A stretch of 64,000 bases of DNA from Betaproteobacteria bacterium HGW-Betaproteobacteria-4 (GCA_002840785.1 PHCH01000003.1:106228-170227), one strand, 5' to 3'; counted from the stretch's first letter, positions 1 to 10,145 are shown. Numbers and translations are program-made. Notes: generated by a model not told the origin, from the sequence alone.

Positions 1-1470
1 GGTGACCAGCTGCGCGTTCGTCCCGGCGAGAAAGTCCCGGTCGACGGGGTCGTCATCGAAGGTGTCAGTGCCATCGACGAATCGATGCTCACCGGGGAGC
101 CTTTGCCGGTGACCAAGCGGGTGGGTGACAAAACGATCGGCGCCACCATGAATACTTCCGGCAGTCTGGTCATCCGCTCGGAGAAGGTCGGCTCGCAGAC
201 GGTCCTCGCCCAGATCGTCCAGATGGTCGCCCAGGCCCAGCGCTCGAAGGCGCCGATGCAGCGCATGGCGGACGTCGTGGCGGCGTATTTTGTGGTGGTC
301 GTGATCGGCATTGCGCTAACCAGTTTCTTTGCCTGGGGCTTCTTTGGTGGCGAGCGCGGCTGGTTGCTCGGGCTGATCAACGGCGTCTCGGTACTCATCA
401 TCGCCTGCCCCTGCGCGCTGGGTCTGGCCACGCCGATGTCGATCATGGTCGCGACTGGCCGCGGGGCCACCCAGGGCATCCTTTTCCGGGATGCGGCGGC
501 CATCGAGCGGATGTGCAAGGTCGACACGCTGATTGTCGACAAGACAGGCACCCTGACCGAAGGACGGCCGACTTTCGAGCAGGCAATCGCCGTTTCCGGC
601 ACCACCAGGGACGAGGTACTTCGTTTGGCCGCCAGCCTCGACCAAGGGAGCGAACATCCGCTGGCCGAGGCGATTGTCCGCGCCGCCCGTGACCAGGGGC
701 TAACTCTCGACAAAGTTGAGGATTTTGAATCGGCCAGCGGCATCGGCGTCCATGGAAACCTTGGCGGCCGCCGACTGGCGCTTGGCAACGGGGCACTGAT
801 GGTTCAGGAAGGCGTCGATACGGCAGCGTTAGCCGACGATGCCGAAAAACTCCGGAAAAATGGTGCCAGCGTCATGCATCTCGCCGCCGACGGAAAATTG
901 CTCGGCCTGCTTGCCGTTTCCGACCCGGTCAAGGCCAGTACCCCGGAAGCACTGGCCAGCCTGCGGGCGGTGGGCTTGCGGGTCATCATGGCCACCGGTG
1001 ATGGGCTGACCACGGCCAAGGCCGTCGGTGCCCGGCTGGGCATCGACGAAGTGCATGGCGAGGTCAAGCCGGCGGACAAACTAGCCCTGGTCGAGCGCCT
1101 GCAGGGCGAAGGCCGGGTCGTTGCGATGGCCGGCGACGGCATCAACGATGCGCCGGCGCTGGCCCGTGCCGATGTCGGGGTGGCCATGGGGACCGGTACC
1201 GACGTCGCCATGAACAGCGCCCAGGTGACGCTGGTCAAGGGCGACCTGCGCGGCATTGCCCGGGCACGCCTGTTGTCCGCCGCGACGGTCGGCAATATGC
1301 GGCAGAACCTCGTCTTTGCCTTCCTCTACAACGCGCTGGGCATCCCCATCGCCGCCGGCGTCCTCTACCCGGCGTTCGGACTGGTCCTCTCGCCGGTCAT
1401 CGCTGCCGCCGCCATGAGTCTTTCTTCGGTCAGCGTGGTTGGCAACGCGCTCCGGCTGAGGGGCGCCTGA
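1..1470 (+). CDS. copA: Cu(I)-translocating P1B-type ATPase, C-terminal part (5' truncated by window edge)
   Basis: Exports Cu(I) across the inner membrane using ATP. The reading frame is open from base 1, so the N-terminal metal-binding domains and first helices lie outside the window. In visible numbering the actuator loop carries TGE (residues 31-33), the transmembrane metal site is CPC (136-138), the phosphorylated Asp is D180 in DKTGTLT, and the hinge motif [11 protein letters not shown] starts near residue 378. CPC plus the final helices ending in [16 protein letters not shown] are typical of Cu(I) exporters rather than Zn/Cd pumps. A CopR-like box lies 10 bp after the stop. The family call is firm; Cu over Ag is inferred from the motif and the copper-gene neighbours. 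Confidence 0.95.
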   Translation, partial: GDQLRVRPGEKVPVDGVVIEGVSAIDESMLTGEPLPVTKRVGDKTIGATMNTSGSLVIRSEKVGSQTVLAQIVQMVAQAQRSKAPMQRMADVVAAYFVVVVIGIALTSFFAWGFFGGERGWLLGLINGVSVLIIACPCALGLATPMSIMVATGRGATQGILFRDAAAIERMCKVDTLIVDKTGTLTEGRPTFEQAIAVSGTTRDEVLRLAASLDQGSEHPLAEAIVRAARDQGLTLDKVEDFESASGIGVHGNLGGRRLALGNGALMVQEGVDTAALADDAEKLRKNGASVMHLAADGKLLGLLAVSDPVKASTPEALASLRAVGLRVIMATGDGLTTAKAVGARLGIDEVHGEVKPADKLALVERLQGEGRVVAMAGDGINDAPALARADVGVAMGTGTDVAMNSAQVTLVKGDLRGIARARLLSAATVGNMRQNLVFAFLYNALGIPIAAGVLYPAFGLVLSPVIAAAAMSLSSVSVVGNALRLRGA

Positions 1471-1480
1471 AGCGAACGGC

Positions 1481-1494
1481 TGACAAAAATGTAA
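1481..1494. promoter_or_regulatory. Predicted CopR/CusR-type box 1
   Basis: On the minus strand this reads TTACATTTTTGTCA, fitting TTAC-N6-GTMA, shared with three other sites at 3578, 13848 and 14636. It lies about 113 bp before the YHS-domain gene, and its likely target is that rightward operon. The motif is seen directly; CopR binding is inferred from the copR gene in the same cluster. Confidence 0.6.
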
Positions 1495-1606
1495 TCAGCT
1501 GGTCACCATGTCGACCGCTTCAGCGGCGCAGACTGAAAGGCATCCGGTGGGGTGATTGTCATTCCAATGGCACGCTCATCTCACCCGACGCACAAGGAGA
1601 TACATC

Positions 1607-2110
1607 ATGGCAGGCAAGAGTTTGACAAGCCGCGATCCGGTCTGCGGCATGGACATCCCGGTTGCTGAATCACATTATTCGACAACCCACCGCAGTCTCG
1701 TTTTTCATTTCTGTTCCGAGCAATGCCGGGAGCGCTTTACTCAGAACCCGGCGCTCTATACCGGGCCGCAACGTACGGTCGACATCCGTCCGATAGCGAA
1801 AAAGCGCAAGTTGCAGTTCGTTTCCCCGGCGTCTGAAACACTGCGTAAGGCCAGCGACAAGTTGCTGCAGATGATGGGCGTTACCGTAGCCCGGCCTGTC
1901 GATGACGATTTGCTCGTCGAATATGACCTGCGGCAGGCGACACTGGCGCAGATCGAGGCCGTGGCGACCAGCTCCGGATTGATCCTCAAAGGCGGACTGC
2001 ATGGTTTTCGCCGCGACTGGTGGCGGTTCACCGAACGCAATGAAATCGAGAACGCCGCCGATGCTGGCAGCGGCGCCTGCTGCAACCGCCCTCCAGCCAA
2101 GCTGCACTGA
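1607..2110 (+). CDS. YHS domain protein
   Basis: Predicted 167-residue soluble protein. The YHS domain occupies roughly residues 8-50, with DPVCGMDI near the start and HFCSEQC about 25 residues later, so the Cys residues are spaced for metal binding as in YHS domains of copper ATPases. The rest has no family I recognise; a CC pair occurs near the C terminus. The start at 1607 is preferred because AAGGAG stands 7 bases upstream; a longer in-frame start at 1556 has no such site. Between the copper ATPase and the DUF2933 gene, it is probably a cytosolic metal-binding accessory. That role is an inference. Confidence 0.8.
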   Translation: MAGKSLTSRDPVCGMDIPVAESHYSTTHRSLVFHFCSEQCRERFTQNPALYTGPQRTVDIRPIAKKRKLQFVSPASETLRKASDKLLQMMGVTVARPVDDDLLVEYDLRQATLAQIEAVATSSGLILKGGLHGFRRDWWRFTERNEIENAADAGSGACCNRPPAKLH

Positions 2111-2133
2111 GTAACGCTGCGCGGAGAAAAAAC

Positions 2134-2388
2134 ATGACTGAAAACACGACCGGCAAGCCCGCTGCACCAATGCAGCACACGCATCATCAGCGGCGATTAA
2201 ACTGGGGATGGTGGATTTTCGCGGCAGCAGCGCTGTTCTACCTGCTGTCCGAGCATCAGGCACACTTTTTTGGCGTCCTGCCCTGGCTGATCCTGTTGGC
2301 TTGTCCGCTGATGCACCTGTTCATGCACCATGGACATGGCGAACATGGCCAGCAGGCAAAAGACAGCAGCGCGAAGGACGAAAAATGA
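2134..2388 (+). CDS. DUF2933 small membrane protein
   Basis: 84 residues with a His-containing N terminus (HTHHQRR), one or two hydrophobic helices (about 25-40 and 44-62) and a His-rich segment, [12 protein letters not shown], just after the membrane part. This is the usual form of DUF2933 proteins, which recur in copper and silver resistance clusters; their function is unknown. Its stop overlaps the next start (ATGA at 2385-2388), showing translational coupling to the methyltransferase-like gene. Confidence 0.85.
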   Translation: MTENTTGKPAAPMQHTHHQRRLNWGWWIFAAAALFYLLSEHQAHFFGVLPWLILLACPLMHLFMHHGHGEHGQQAKDSSAKDEK

Positions 2389-3041
2389 ACCACGGCAACA
2401 GCGATTACGGACTGTGGTCCCTGGTGGTCATCAACTCGATCTTTTTCATCGTCTTCGCCGCCAGTTTCTTCAAGCCGAAAAGCCGCCAGGACTGGCGGAC
2501 GCTCGGCATGTTTTCGGCATTCATCGTGGCATTGTTCACCGAGATGTACGGCTTCCCGCTGACGATTTACCTGCTGTCGGGTTGGTTGACCGAACGTTTT
2601 CCCGGCATCGACTGGCTGTCGCACGACGCCGGCCACCTGCCGGAAATGCTCTTCGGCTGGCGCGGCAATCCGCATTTTGGTCCCTTCCATCTGCTATCCA
2701 CGGTCTTCATCCTCGCTGGCTTCTGGCTCCTGGCCAAGGCGTGGCCGGTTCTCTATCAGGCACAGCGCGAAGGAAGTCTGGCCCGCACCGGGCCGTATGC
2801 ACGGATCCGCCATCCGCAGTACACCGCATTCATTCTGGTCATGATCGGCTTCCTCTTTCAGTGGCCGACCTTGATCACCCTCGTCCTCTTCCCGATCCTG
2901 GTGACTATCTATATCCGCCTCGCCCGCAAGGAGGAAGGGCTGGCCATAGCGGAGTTCGGCGAGGAATATCGATCCTATATGTCCAGCGTCCCGGGATGGT
3001 GGCCGAGGCTGGGAAAAGGCACGATAACCTCGTCGGAATAA
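2385..3041 (+). CDS. Isoprenylcysteine carboxyl methyltransferase-family membrane protein
   Basis: 218 residues with about five hydrophobic segments. The C-terminal half contains the family signature [15 protein letters not shown], then [16 protein letters not shown], matching the SAM-binding core of ICMT/phospholipid methyltransferase-like proteins. Such proteins often sit in bacterial metal-resistance clusters, with unknown substrate. The start at 2385 overlaps the preceding stop and gives the standard MNHG N terminus; frame-extended upstream starts run through the DUF2933 gene. A methyl-transfer role is from family knowledge only. Confidence 0.85.
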   Translation: MNHGNSDYGLWSLVVINSIFFIVFAASFFKPKSRQDWRTLGMFSAFIVALFTEMYGFPLTIYLLSGWLTERFPGIDWLSHDAGHLPEMLFGWRGNPHFGPFHLLSTVFILAGFWLLAKAWPVLYQAQREGSLARTGPYARIRHPQYTAFILVMIGFLFQWPTLITLVLFPILVTIYIRLARKEEGLAIAEFGEEYRSYMSSVPGWWPRLGKGTITSSE

Positions 3042-3195
3042 GCGAGGTCCAAGACGTAACTCATCGATCCGTGGCTGCACAGCCTCGGATCGCCCTCGGG
3101 CGCCGGCTGCGTCAAGTCAAATTCGGAGGAGCGGGATTGTTCCAATGGTTGCATTTTTGGCTGGCTTGCAAATATCCACGCTCGAATAAGTGACA

Positions 3196-3215
3196 AGGCC
3201 CCTGGTCCGGGGCCT
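3196..3215. terminator. GC-rich hairpin between convergent genes
   Basis: AGGCCCC and GGGGCCT form a perfect 7-bp stem with a 6-base loop between the methyltransferase-like gene and the convergent small His/Lys-rich gene. No T tract follows on either strand, so intrinsic termination is only a possibility. Confidence 0.35.
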
Positions 3216-3227
3216 CTCAAAAACCAA

Positions 3228-3479
3228 TTACTTCATGTCTCGCGGGTGATTGTGCATGCTCTTATCCTTGGCTGCATTCGGCCTATCGGCTTTTGAGCCT
3301 GGCATCGTTTGCGGCACGCCAGTTTTCTCTTGAACATGGGAATGCGGCTTGACCACGGAATGGTCCGCCTGTGTTTCAGCAGCTTTCTGGGCTGGAGAAT
3401 CGTCGTTGCCGGCAAAGGCAACGCCAGTTGTGGCGGCACCAGCAAAAAGAACACTAGCAATGAGAATGGACAGTTTCAT
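3228..3479 (-). CDS. Small secreted charged protein of copper cluster
   Basis: 83 residues. A clear Sec signal peptide (MKLSILIASVLF...GVAFA, cleavage near residue 23) is followed by a low-complexity hydrophilic mature part with several His and Met residues (HSHVQ, TMPGSK, SMHNHPRDM). I do not recognise a named family. It has its own promoter region containing CopR-like box 2, so copper-inducible periplasmic metal binding is plausible but unproven. Confidence 0.7.
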   Translation of the reverse strand: MKLSILIASVLFAGAATTGVAFAGNDDSPAQKAAETQADHSVVKPHSHVQEKTGVPQTMPGSKADRPNAAKDKSMHNHPRDMK

Positions 3480-3577
3480 GATCGTGGCTCCTGTGTTAGA
3501 CGAAAAGCGTCAAAGTCGAAATCGCTTGGACTATTGCAGTTTGGGCTTCGCCGGCCGTCCACACGGTGACGTGTTAA

Positions 3578-3591
3578 TTACATTTTCGTCA
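3578..3591. promoter_or_regulatory. Predicted CopR/CusR-type box 2
   Basis: TTACATTTTCGTCA, the same TTAC-N6-GTMA pattern as the other three boxes. It lies 99 bp upstream of the leftward small secreted protein gene (start 3479), in the 298-base gap between that gene and the cytochrome c gene. I see no other gene in that gap. Confidence 0.6.
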
Positions 3592-3777
3592 GGAATTGCT
3601 TCAGCGCAGGGATTCTTCAAACGGTCGGGGACAGATGGAGCGCTGACTTCAAGAATGCAATGAGCCCCTTGTCAAAACTCCGCCCTGTGTGTTTCGCTCT
3701 GCTCAAGCAAGAAATTCAACTTTTCCTATCTGGCACCATTGGTCACAAGCCCCTGAAAGATTCAGGCGATCCCGCTG

Positions 3778-4167
3778 CTATTGGATGCCAATCTTCCGCT
3801 GTTCCATCCGAACATATGCGGTGATGTGGGCGACGTCGTCCGGGGTTACCCCCTTGACAGGCGCCATATCACCAAACTTCCAGTGATGAGCGCGCACGCC
3901 ATTGGCCGCTGCCAGTTGGAAAGCGGCATCGGCGTGGTGCGCAGGTTCGTATATCTTGTGCAGCAAAGGCGGCCCCTTGTCCGACCCCTTCAGGTCGGCG
4001 CCGTGACAGGCCGCACAGTGCTTGGCGAATAGCTGCTTGCCAGCAGCAGCATTTGGCATCAAACCGAAGCTGGGTTTGGGAACCACCCAGCCTTGTCCAT
4101 GCGAGAGGCCAACCATTCCGATCGACAGTGCAAACAACATGCCCCACCGACGCATATGCAAACTCAT
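3778..4167 (-). CDS. Periplasmic monohaem cytochrome c
   Basis: 129 residues: signal peptide (MSLHMRRWGMLFALSIGMVGLSHG), then a class I cytochrome c fold with haem-binding CAACH (about residues 49-53) and a distal Met candidate in FGDMAPVKG. The start at 4167 overlaps the cusA stop as ATGA, so it is translationally coupled and forms the last gene of the copper efflux operon. A longer upstream frame would run inside cusA and lacks a signal peptide. Possible role: electron acceptor for a periplasmic metal oxidase. That is inference. Confidence 0.88.
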   Translation of the reverse strand: MSLHMRRWGMLFALSIGMVGLSHGQGWVVPKPSFGLMPNAAAGKQLFAKHCAACHGADLKGSDKGPPLLHKIYEPAHHADAAFQLAAANGVRAHHWKFGDMAPVKGVTPDDVAHITAYVRMEQRKIGIQ

Positions 4168-7100
4168 TGCTCCAAACCTCGCTTCAATCGCCACTCCTTG
4201 ACCAGTGCGTAGAGCGCCGGAATCACGCCCAGCGTCAGGATCGTCGAAGAAATCATGCCGCCGACCATGGGGGCCGCGATGCGGCTCATCACTTCGGAAC
4301 CGGTACCACTGCTCCACATAATGGGCAGCAGGCCGGCCATGATGGCGACGACGGTCATCATCTTCGGACGCACCCGTTCGACAGCACCTTCCATGATTGC
4401 GTGGTAGAGGTCAGCGGCGCTCGGCACCGCACCCTCGGCTCGTCGCCTTTGCCTGAGCTCTTGCCAGGCCTGGTCGAGATAGATCAGCATGACGACCCCG
4501 GTTTCGGCGGCCACCCCGGCCAGCGCGATGAAGCCGACCGCGACGGCGACGCTCATGTTGTAGCCCAGCCACCACATCAGCCAGATGCCACCGACCAGGG
4601 CGAAGGGAACGGACAGCATGACAATGACCGTTTCGGTCAGACGCCGGAAATTCAGATAGAGCAACACGAAGATGATCGCCAGGGTCAGCGGCACGACTAC
4701 CGCCAGCTTGGCTTTGGCGCGCTCCATATATTCGAACTGGCCGGACCAGGTGGCGTAGTAACCCGGCGGAAAGCTGACCTTCTCGCTCACGGCTTTCTGC
4801 GCGTCCTTGACGTAGGAACCGACATCGCGGTCACGAATGTCGACAAAGACATAAGCGGCAAGCAAGGCATTTTCGGTCTTGATGCCGGGGGGACCGTTGC
4901 GCAATTCCACCTTGGCCAGCTGGCCAAGCGGAATCATGCCCATGCTGCTCGGAATGAAGACTTCACTGGCAATGCTTTGCGGATCCTCGCGCAGGGCGCG
5001 CGGATAGCGCACCGCAATGTTGTAGCGCTCCAACCCTTCGACGGCGGTGGTTACCGGGGCACCGCCCAGCGCGGTGCTGACCACTTGCTGGAAATCGCCG
5101 ACGGTGATGCCGTAGCGCGCCAGTTGGTCGCGGCGCGGGGTGATGTCGAGGTAATAGCCGCCGGTCACCCGCTCGGCGTAGGCGCTCGACGTGCCCGGCA
5201 CCGTCTTGACGGCTTGTTCGATCTGGCGGGCCAGCTTCTCGATCTCGCCCAGATCCTTGCCGAACACCTTGACGCCGACCGGCGTGCGGATGCCGGTCGA
5301 CAGCATGTCGATACGCGCCTTGATCGGCATGGTCCACGAGTTGGCCACACCGGGGAACTTGAGCGCCGCATCCATTTCGGCAATCAGCTTGTCCACCGTC
5401 ATGCCGGCCCGCCATTCCTTTTCCGGCTTGAGGTTGATCACGGTTTCGAACATTTCCATCGGTGCCGGGTCGGTCGCCGTGGCCGCACGGCCGGCCTTGC
5501 CATAGACCGACTCAACTTCGGGGAAGGTCTTGATGACCCGGTCGGTGGTCTGCAGCAGGCGCGCGGCTTCAGTCACCGACATGCCGGGCAGCGAGGCGGG
5601 CATATAGAACAGCGAGCCCTCGTTCAGGGTCGGCATGAATTCGGAACCGATCTGGCGGGCCGGAATGATCGTCACCGCCATCGACACCAATGCCAGGACC
5701 AGCGTCAGGATCTTGTGGCGCATTACCCACTGGATGATTGGCCGGTAGGCCCAGATCAGGAAGCGATTCACCGGATTTTTCTGCTCCGGCATGATGCGCC
5801 CGCGAATGAAGAACATCATCAGGACCGGCACCAGCGTCACCGACAACAAGGCGGCGCCGGCCATCGAAAAGGTCTTGGTGAAGGCGAGCGGACTGAACAG
5901 ACGGCCTTCCTGGCCTTCGAGCGTGAACACCGGCAGGAAAGAAACGGTGATGATCAGCAGCGAGAAGAACAGCGCCGGGCCGACTTCCTTGCAGGCCTTG
6001 ATCATGGTTGCCCCGCGCTCCGCCTGGGTGGCGTCGGGTGGGAGGTGCTCTAGCCGCTTGTGGGCGTTCTCGATCATCACGATGGCCGCGTCGACCATCG
6101 CCCCGATGGCGATGGCGATGCCACCCAGGCTCATGATGTTGCTGCCCATGCCCAGCGAGCGCATGGCGATGAAAGCGATCAGGATGCCGATCGGCAAGGT
6201 CAGGATGGCGACCAGTGCGCTCCGGACGTGCATCAGGAAAACCACGCAGACGACCGCGACGATCAGACTTTCTTCGAGCAGGGTGTGCTTGAGATTGTCA
6301 ATCGCGCGCTCGATCAGGCCGGATCGGTCATAGACCGGAACGATATCCACGCCACTTGGTAGCCCGGATTTCAATTCCTCGATCTTGGCCTTGACGTTGG
6401 CGATGACATCCAGCGCATTCTGACCAAAGCGCGCCATGACGATGCCCGAGACGACTTCGCCTTCGCCGTTCAGTTCGGTGATGCCACGGCGGCCGGCCGG
6501 CACCAGTTCGACTTTCGCCACATCACGCACCAGCACCGGCGTGCCACCGTCGCTTTTCAGAACCAGCGTTTCGATGTCCTCGATGCCTTTCAGATAACCG
6601 AGGCCGCGGACCATGAATTCCTTTTCAGCCATCTCAATCACCCGGCCGCCGACATCGCGGTTCGATTCGCGAATGACCTGGCTCAGGCGGGCGAGCGGGA
6701 TACCGTAGGTGGCCAGGCGGTGCGGGTCGACCGTGACCTGGTATTCCTTGACGAAACCGCCGACGCTGGCGACTTCGGCGACGCCTCCCGCCTTGGTCAG
6801 CTGGTAACGGACATACCAGTCCTGGATGCTCCTGAGGTCGGCCAGCGACTGGTTCTTGCCGGTCAGCGCGTACTGGAAGACCCAGCCGACGCCGGTCGCA
6901 TCCGGCCCGAGTTGCGGCGACACCCCGGCCGGCAGGTTGCCCTGGGCGGCGCTGAGGTATTCGAGCACCCGCGAACGTGCCCAGTAGATATCGGTCCCGT
7001 CCTCGAAAATGACGTAGACGTAGGAGGCGCCGAACATCGAAAAACCGCGCACGACCTTGGCCTTGGGTACCGCCAGCATGGCCGTGGTCAGCGGGTAGGT

Positions 7101-7295
7101 GATCTGGTCCTCGACGACCTTGGGCGCCTGCCCGGCATAGGGCGTGTAGACGATGACCTGGACGTCGGAGAGGTCGGGCAGCGCATCAAGCGGCGTCTTT
7201 TTGACGGCATAAATGCCGCCGCCGATCAAGGCCAGGGTGGCCAGCAGGACAATGAACACATTGCGGGCCGACCATTCAATCAACTTGCCGAGCAT
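4164..7295 (-). CDS. cusA: Cu(I)/Ag(I) RND efflux pump inner-membrane subunit CusA
   Basis: 1043 residues, full length for heavy-metal RND pumps. It drives proton-coupled export of Cu(I)/Ag(I) from periplasm or cytoplasm through CusB and CusC. The N terminus has the CusA pattern ([40 protein letters not shown]). NSWTMPIKARIDMLSTGIRTP contains the Met of the porter-domain methionine cluster. Twelve membrane segments are in the usual RND arrangement. It follows cusB by one base. The substrate class is supported by motif similarity to CusA and by the pcoAB/copRS neighbours. Confidence 0.95.
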   Translation of the reverse strand: MLGKLIEWSARNVFIVLLATLALIGGGIYAVKKTPLDALPDLSDVQVIVYTPYAGQAPKVVEDQITYPLTTAMLAVPKAKVVRGFSMFGASYVYVIFEDGTDIYWARSRVLEYLSAAQGNLPAGVSPQLGPDATGVGWVFQYALTGKNQSLADLRSIQDWYVRYQLTKAGGVAEVASVGGFVKEYQVTVDPHRLATYGIPLARLSQVIRESNRDVGGRVIEMAEKEFMVRGLGYLKGIEDIETLVLKSDGGTPVLVRDVAKVELVPAGRRGITELNGEGEVVSGIVMARFGQNALDVIANVKAKIEELKSGLPSGVDIVPVYDRSGLIERAIDNLKHTLLEESLIVAVVCVVFLMHVRSALVAILTLPIGILIAFIAMRSLGMGSNIMSLGGIAIAIGAMVDAAIVMIENAHKRLEHLPPDATQAERGATMIKACKEVGPALFFSLLIITVSFLPVFTLEGQEGRLFSPLAFTKTFSMAGAALLSVTLVPVLMMFFIRGRIMPEQKNPVNRFLIWAYRPIIQWVMRHKILTLVLALVSMAVTIIPARQIGSEFMPTLNEGSLFYMPASLPGMSVTEAARLLQTTDRVIKTFPEVESVYGKAGRAATATDPAPMEMFETVINLKPEKEWRAGMTVDKLIAEMDAALKFPGVANSWTMPIKARIDMLSTGIRTPVGVKVFGKDLGEIEKLARQIEQAVKTVPGTSSAYAERVTGGYYLDITPRRDQLARYGITVGDFQQVVSTALGGAPVTTAVEGLERYNIAVRYPRALREDPQSIASEVFIPSSMGMIPLGQLAKVELRNGPPGIKTENALLAAYVFVDIRDRDVGSYVKDAQKAVSEKVSFPPGYYATWSGQFEYMERAKAKLAVVVPLTLAIIFVLLYLNFRRLTETVIVMLSVPFALVGGIWLMWWLGYNMSVAVAVGFIALAGVAAETGVVMLIYLDQAWQELRQRRRAEGAVPSAADLYHAIMEGAVERVRPKMMTVVAIMAGLLPIMWSSGTGSEVMSRIAAPMVGGMISSTILTLGVIPALYALVKEWRLKRGLEQ

Positions 7296-7296
7296 C

Positions 7297-8826
7297 TCAG
7301 TGCGCTCCCTGATGGCTGGTCGTCGTCTTGCCGTCCATCTTTTCGAGGCGGACGATCACGAATTCGCCGTTGCCGCGGTCTTCGAAACTGAAATGCACGG
7401 TCTGCCCCGGCAGCAGACCCTTGGCGACATTGGCGTCAGCCAGGCCGAATTCCATGGTCATCGCCGGCCACTTCAAGGCCGGAATGGCTTCATGATTCAT
7501 CGAAATCGTGTTGTTTGCCGCGTCGACCGTATCAATGGTGCCCATCGCCGAATAACTCTTCGCGGCCGCCGCCGCTTTCGGTTCGGAGAAGGTAGACAGC
7601 GCCGCCTTGAGATTGCTTTCGGCGTCGATCAGGAAATTCGCGGCCACCACGACTTCCACACCGGCTTCCAGCCCTTCGAGAATCTCGACGGCATCCTTGC
7701 CGCGCATGCCGATCTTGACTGGCTGCGGCTGGAACTTGCCTTCACCGGCAACGCGCAGGACGATCTGGCGTTCGCCGGTGTCGATAACCGCCGACTTGGG
7801 TACGGTGAGCCGGGTCGTATTGCCGGCGGTCGCCAGTTCGACGTGGGCGAACATGCCGGGACGCAGCAAGCCGTCCTTGTTCGGCAGTTCGAGGCGCACC
7901 GGTGTGGTCCGGGTTGCCGTATTCAGGGTCGGATAGAGGTAACTGACTTTGGCTGCGAAGTGACGCCCCGGAAAGGCATCGATATCGACCATCGCCGACT
8001 CACCAACCTTGACCCGTTTGAGATCCTGCTCATAGACATCGGCGATGACCCAGACTGTGGACAGATCGGCAATACGGTAAATTGTCGTCCCCGGTGCGAA
8101 GCGCATGCCTTCGACCGCCTTCTTTTCCAGAACGATGCCGGCGACCGGCGAAGCAAAGGTGATCCGGCTCCCAACCTGGTTGTCCTTGACCCCCACCTGC
8201 CAGTTGGCCAGTCGTTCGCGGGCCGCATCGGCCAGGCGTTGCGCGGCCTCGCGCGCCGACGGGTCGGCGCCCGGCGTATCGAGCTTCAAGGCCTGCGCAA
8301 TAGCCAGTTCCTTCTGCGCCGAAACCAGTTCCGGGCTATACACCGAGAACAGGGGCTGGCCGCGCTTGACTGGATCGCCACTGGCATTGACCAGCAGTCG
8401 CTCGATCCATCCTTCGAAGCGGGGCGCGATGTCGTAAGTTTGCCGTTCGTCGACTTCGATACGGCCGACGGCGCGGACACCGCCATCGAGCACTTGCATT
8501 TCGGCCTTGGCAGTCTTGACGCCCAGGGTCTGCAGGCGAGCCGGGCTGACCTTGACGGCCCCCTCGCCATCCGGTTCATCGCCTTCGTAGACCGCGATAT
8601 AGTCCATCCCCATCGAGTCTTTCTTTGGTGTCGGCGAGGTGTCGGGCAAGCCCATCGGATTGCGGTAGTAGAGCACCTTGCGTTCGGCCTTGCCTTCGCC
8701 GGCGACCGATGCTTGGTTTGGGGTGGCGGCATTGCTCGTATCGCCGTGCTGACCGGTTCGGTAACCACCATAGGCGGCAATAACCGCAACGGCGACCAGG
8801 GATAAAACGAGGGACGACTTCTTCAC
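7297..8826 (-). CDS. cusB: Periplasmic adaptor CusB with C-terminal CusF-like domain
   Basis: 509 residues; joins CusA to CusC and binds metal. After an N-terminal membrane anchor there is a heavy-metal-binding segment (YYRNPMGLPDTSP...DSMGMDY, about residues 52-78), then barrel-sandwich and alpha-hairpin adaptor domains. The last ~80 residues form a CusF-like domain (AMGTIDTVDAANNTISMNHEAI, LKWPAMTMEF) with the W and M residues used for Cu(I). Start codon GTG at 8826 overlaps the cusC stop (GTGA), with AGGAG upstream. The fused CusF domain is additional to the separate cusF gene at 10146. Confidence 0.94.
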   Translation of the reverse strand: MKKSSLVLSLVAVAVIAAYGGYRTGQHGDTSNAATPNQASVAGEGKAERKVLYYRNPMGLPDTSPTPKKDSMGMDYIAVYEGDEPDGEGAVKVSPARLQTLGVKTAKAEMQVLDGGVRAVGRIEVDERQTYDIAPRFEGWIERLLVNASGDPVKRGQPLFSVYSPELVSAQKELAIAQALKLDTPGADPSAREAAQRLADAARERLANWQVGVKDNQVGSRITFASPVAGIVLEKKAVEGMRFAPGTTIYRIADLSTVWVIADVYEQDLKRVKVGESAMVDIDAFPGRHFAAKVSYLYPTLNTATRTTPVRLELPNKDGLLRPGMFAHVELATAGNTTRLTVPKSAVIDTGERQIVLRVAGEGKFQPQPVKIGMRGKDAVEILEGLEAGVEVVVAANFLIDAESNLKAALSTFSEPKAAAAAKSYSAMGTIDTVDAANNTISMNHEAIPALKWPAMTMEFGLADANVAKGLLPGQTVHFSFEDRGNGEFVIVRLEKMDGKTTTSHQGAH

Positions 8827-10124
8827 AGCGGTGCTCCTACCAATTGTTCGAGTTCAGCTTGACGGATATTGGCGTCGACCTCGGCGTCGAGCAGAGCCAG
8901 CCGGGCGCGCAGAATCTGCCGTTCCGCCTCGATCAGGGTATTGAAATTGACCCGTCCACTTTCATAGCCGGCCTGTGCCGCATCCAGCGTAGCTCGGGCT
9001 TGCGGCAACAGCGTGTCGCGCAACAGGCGGGCCTTGTCGACACTGGCATTGAGGCCGGCCAACGTTTCACCAAGACGCCCGTTGAGCCGGGCCTCAGCGG
9101 CGGCCACGCGTTCGCGGGCGGCGTCCAGCCGGTACCCGGCTTCCCGTTCCTGGGCGCGACGGGAAGATTGTTGCAGCGGGATATTGACTTCCAGCATCAG
9201 GTCCCAGGTTTGCGGACCGATCATCTCGGATCGCGGACGATTGTTGGTCAGGGCGACGCCGAAGTCGGGATAGCGATTCAGGTAGGTCAGATCCTTGCCC
9301 TTCTCGGCGGCATCGACCCCCAGTCGCTCCCGGCTCAAGTCGGGGGAAATCTCCTTGGCGCGGGCAAAAACCTGCACCAGCGTCGGACTTGGCGGGATTG
9401 TCGCGAGACGTACTGGTTCGGCCAAAGGGGCATCGGCATCCCGGGGCAGCAAAGCATTCAGCTTGGCGGCAGCATCGCGGCGCCGCCGTTCGCTTTCGAC
9501 CAGATCGACCTTGAGACTGGTGCTCTCGCTCTGGGCGCGGACCGCGTCCTGTTGCGGCACCAGGCCCACGCTATAGCGTTGAACTACCAGATGCTCGAGC
9601 GCGCCAACGAGTTGCAGGGTTTCGTTGAGAATTCGCGACTGGCCCACCGCCTGGAAATAACGCGCATAGGCCGTCTTGATTTTCCCTTCCAGATCGAGGC
9701 GGGCCGTATCGTGGCTGGTATCCGCCTGGCCGGCCAGCGCTTCCGCGACCTCGCCCCGCAAGCCGCGTTTGCCGGGGAAGGGAAACCCCTGAATGACCCG
9801 GTAGCGGGTGGTGCCCACCTCGCCCGGCAGCAGCGACGCGGACTTACCGGGGGTCATCGCATTGGTGAAATCCATCAGTTCGACCTGGAATTTCGGATCG
9901 GGCAAGGCCGATGCGGATTCCACCCGTTCATGCTGCGCCTGGGCATCGAGGCGACGAACCCGCAGGTCGGGATTGTGCTCGCGGGCGTAGGCCAACAATT
10001 CGTCGACCGTTTTTCCCGGTACATCTTCTGCCGCCATGCCGAACTGCGTCCAGAGCGCCAGCGACACGGCAACGGCGGCAAGGCGCCACGGGCTTTTTCC
10101 TGAGCGAACCAGGCGAGCATCCAT
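8823..10124 (-). CDS. cusC: TolC-family outer-membrane channel CusC
   Basis: 433 residues forming the outer-membrane exit duct of the Cus complex. Signal peptide, then two repeated outer-membrane-efflux (TolC) domains with long helical segments, ending in DANIRQAELEQLVGAPL. I chose ATG at 10124 because GGAG stands 9 bases upstream; an in-frame GTG at 10142 lacks a good site. It couples to cusB by a 4-base overlap. Confidence 0.92.
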   Translation of the reverse strand: MDARLVRSGKSPWRLAAVAVSLALWTQFGMAAEDVPGKTVDELLAYAREHNPDLRVRRLDAQAQHERVESASALPDPKFQVELMDFTNAMTPGKSASLLPGEVGTTRYRVIQGFPFPGKRGLRGEVAEALAGQADTSHDTARLDLEGKIKTAYARYFQAVGQSRILNETLQLVGALEHLVVQRYSVGLVPQQDAVRAQSESTSLKVDLVESERRRRDAAAKLNALLPRDADAPLAEPVRLATIPPSPTLVQVFARAKEISPDLSRERLGVDAAEKGKDLTYLNRYPDFGVALTNNRPRSEMIGPQTWDLMLEVNIPLQQSSRRAQEREAGYRLDAARERVAAAEARLNGRLGETLAGLNASVDKARLLRDTLLPQARATLDAAQAGYESGRVNFNTLIEAERQILRARLALLDAEVDANIRQAELEQLVGAPL

Positions 10125-10145
10125 CACTGCGGTCTCCAGCACTGT

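Noticed and set aside
3349..3663. Open frame on the plus strand over the small secreted gene and its promoter
   Set aside because: No recognisable protein features; it overlaps a gene with a clear signal peptide and a CopR-like box.
4053..6053. Long open frame opposite cusA (666 codons)
   Set aside because: High-GC antisense shadow: His/Gln/Arg-rich composition with no domain, fully inside cusA. The same applies to the long frames opposite czcA, cusC, czcB and pcoA.
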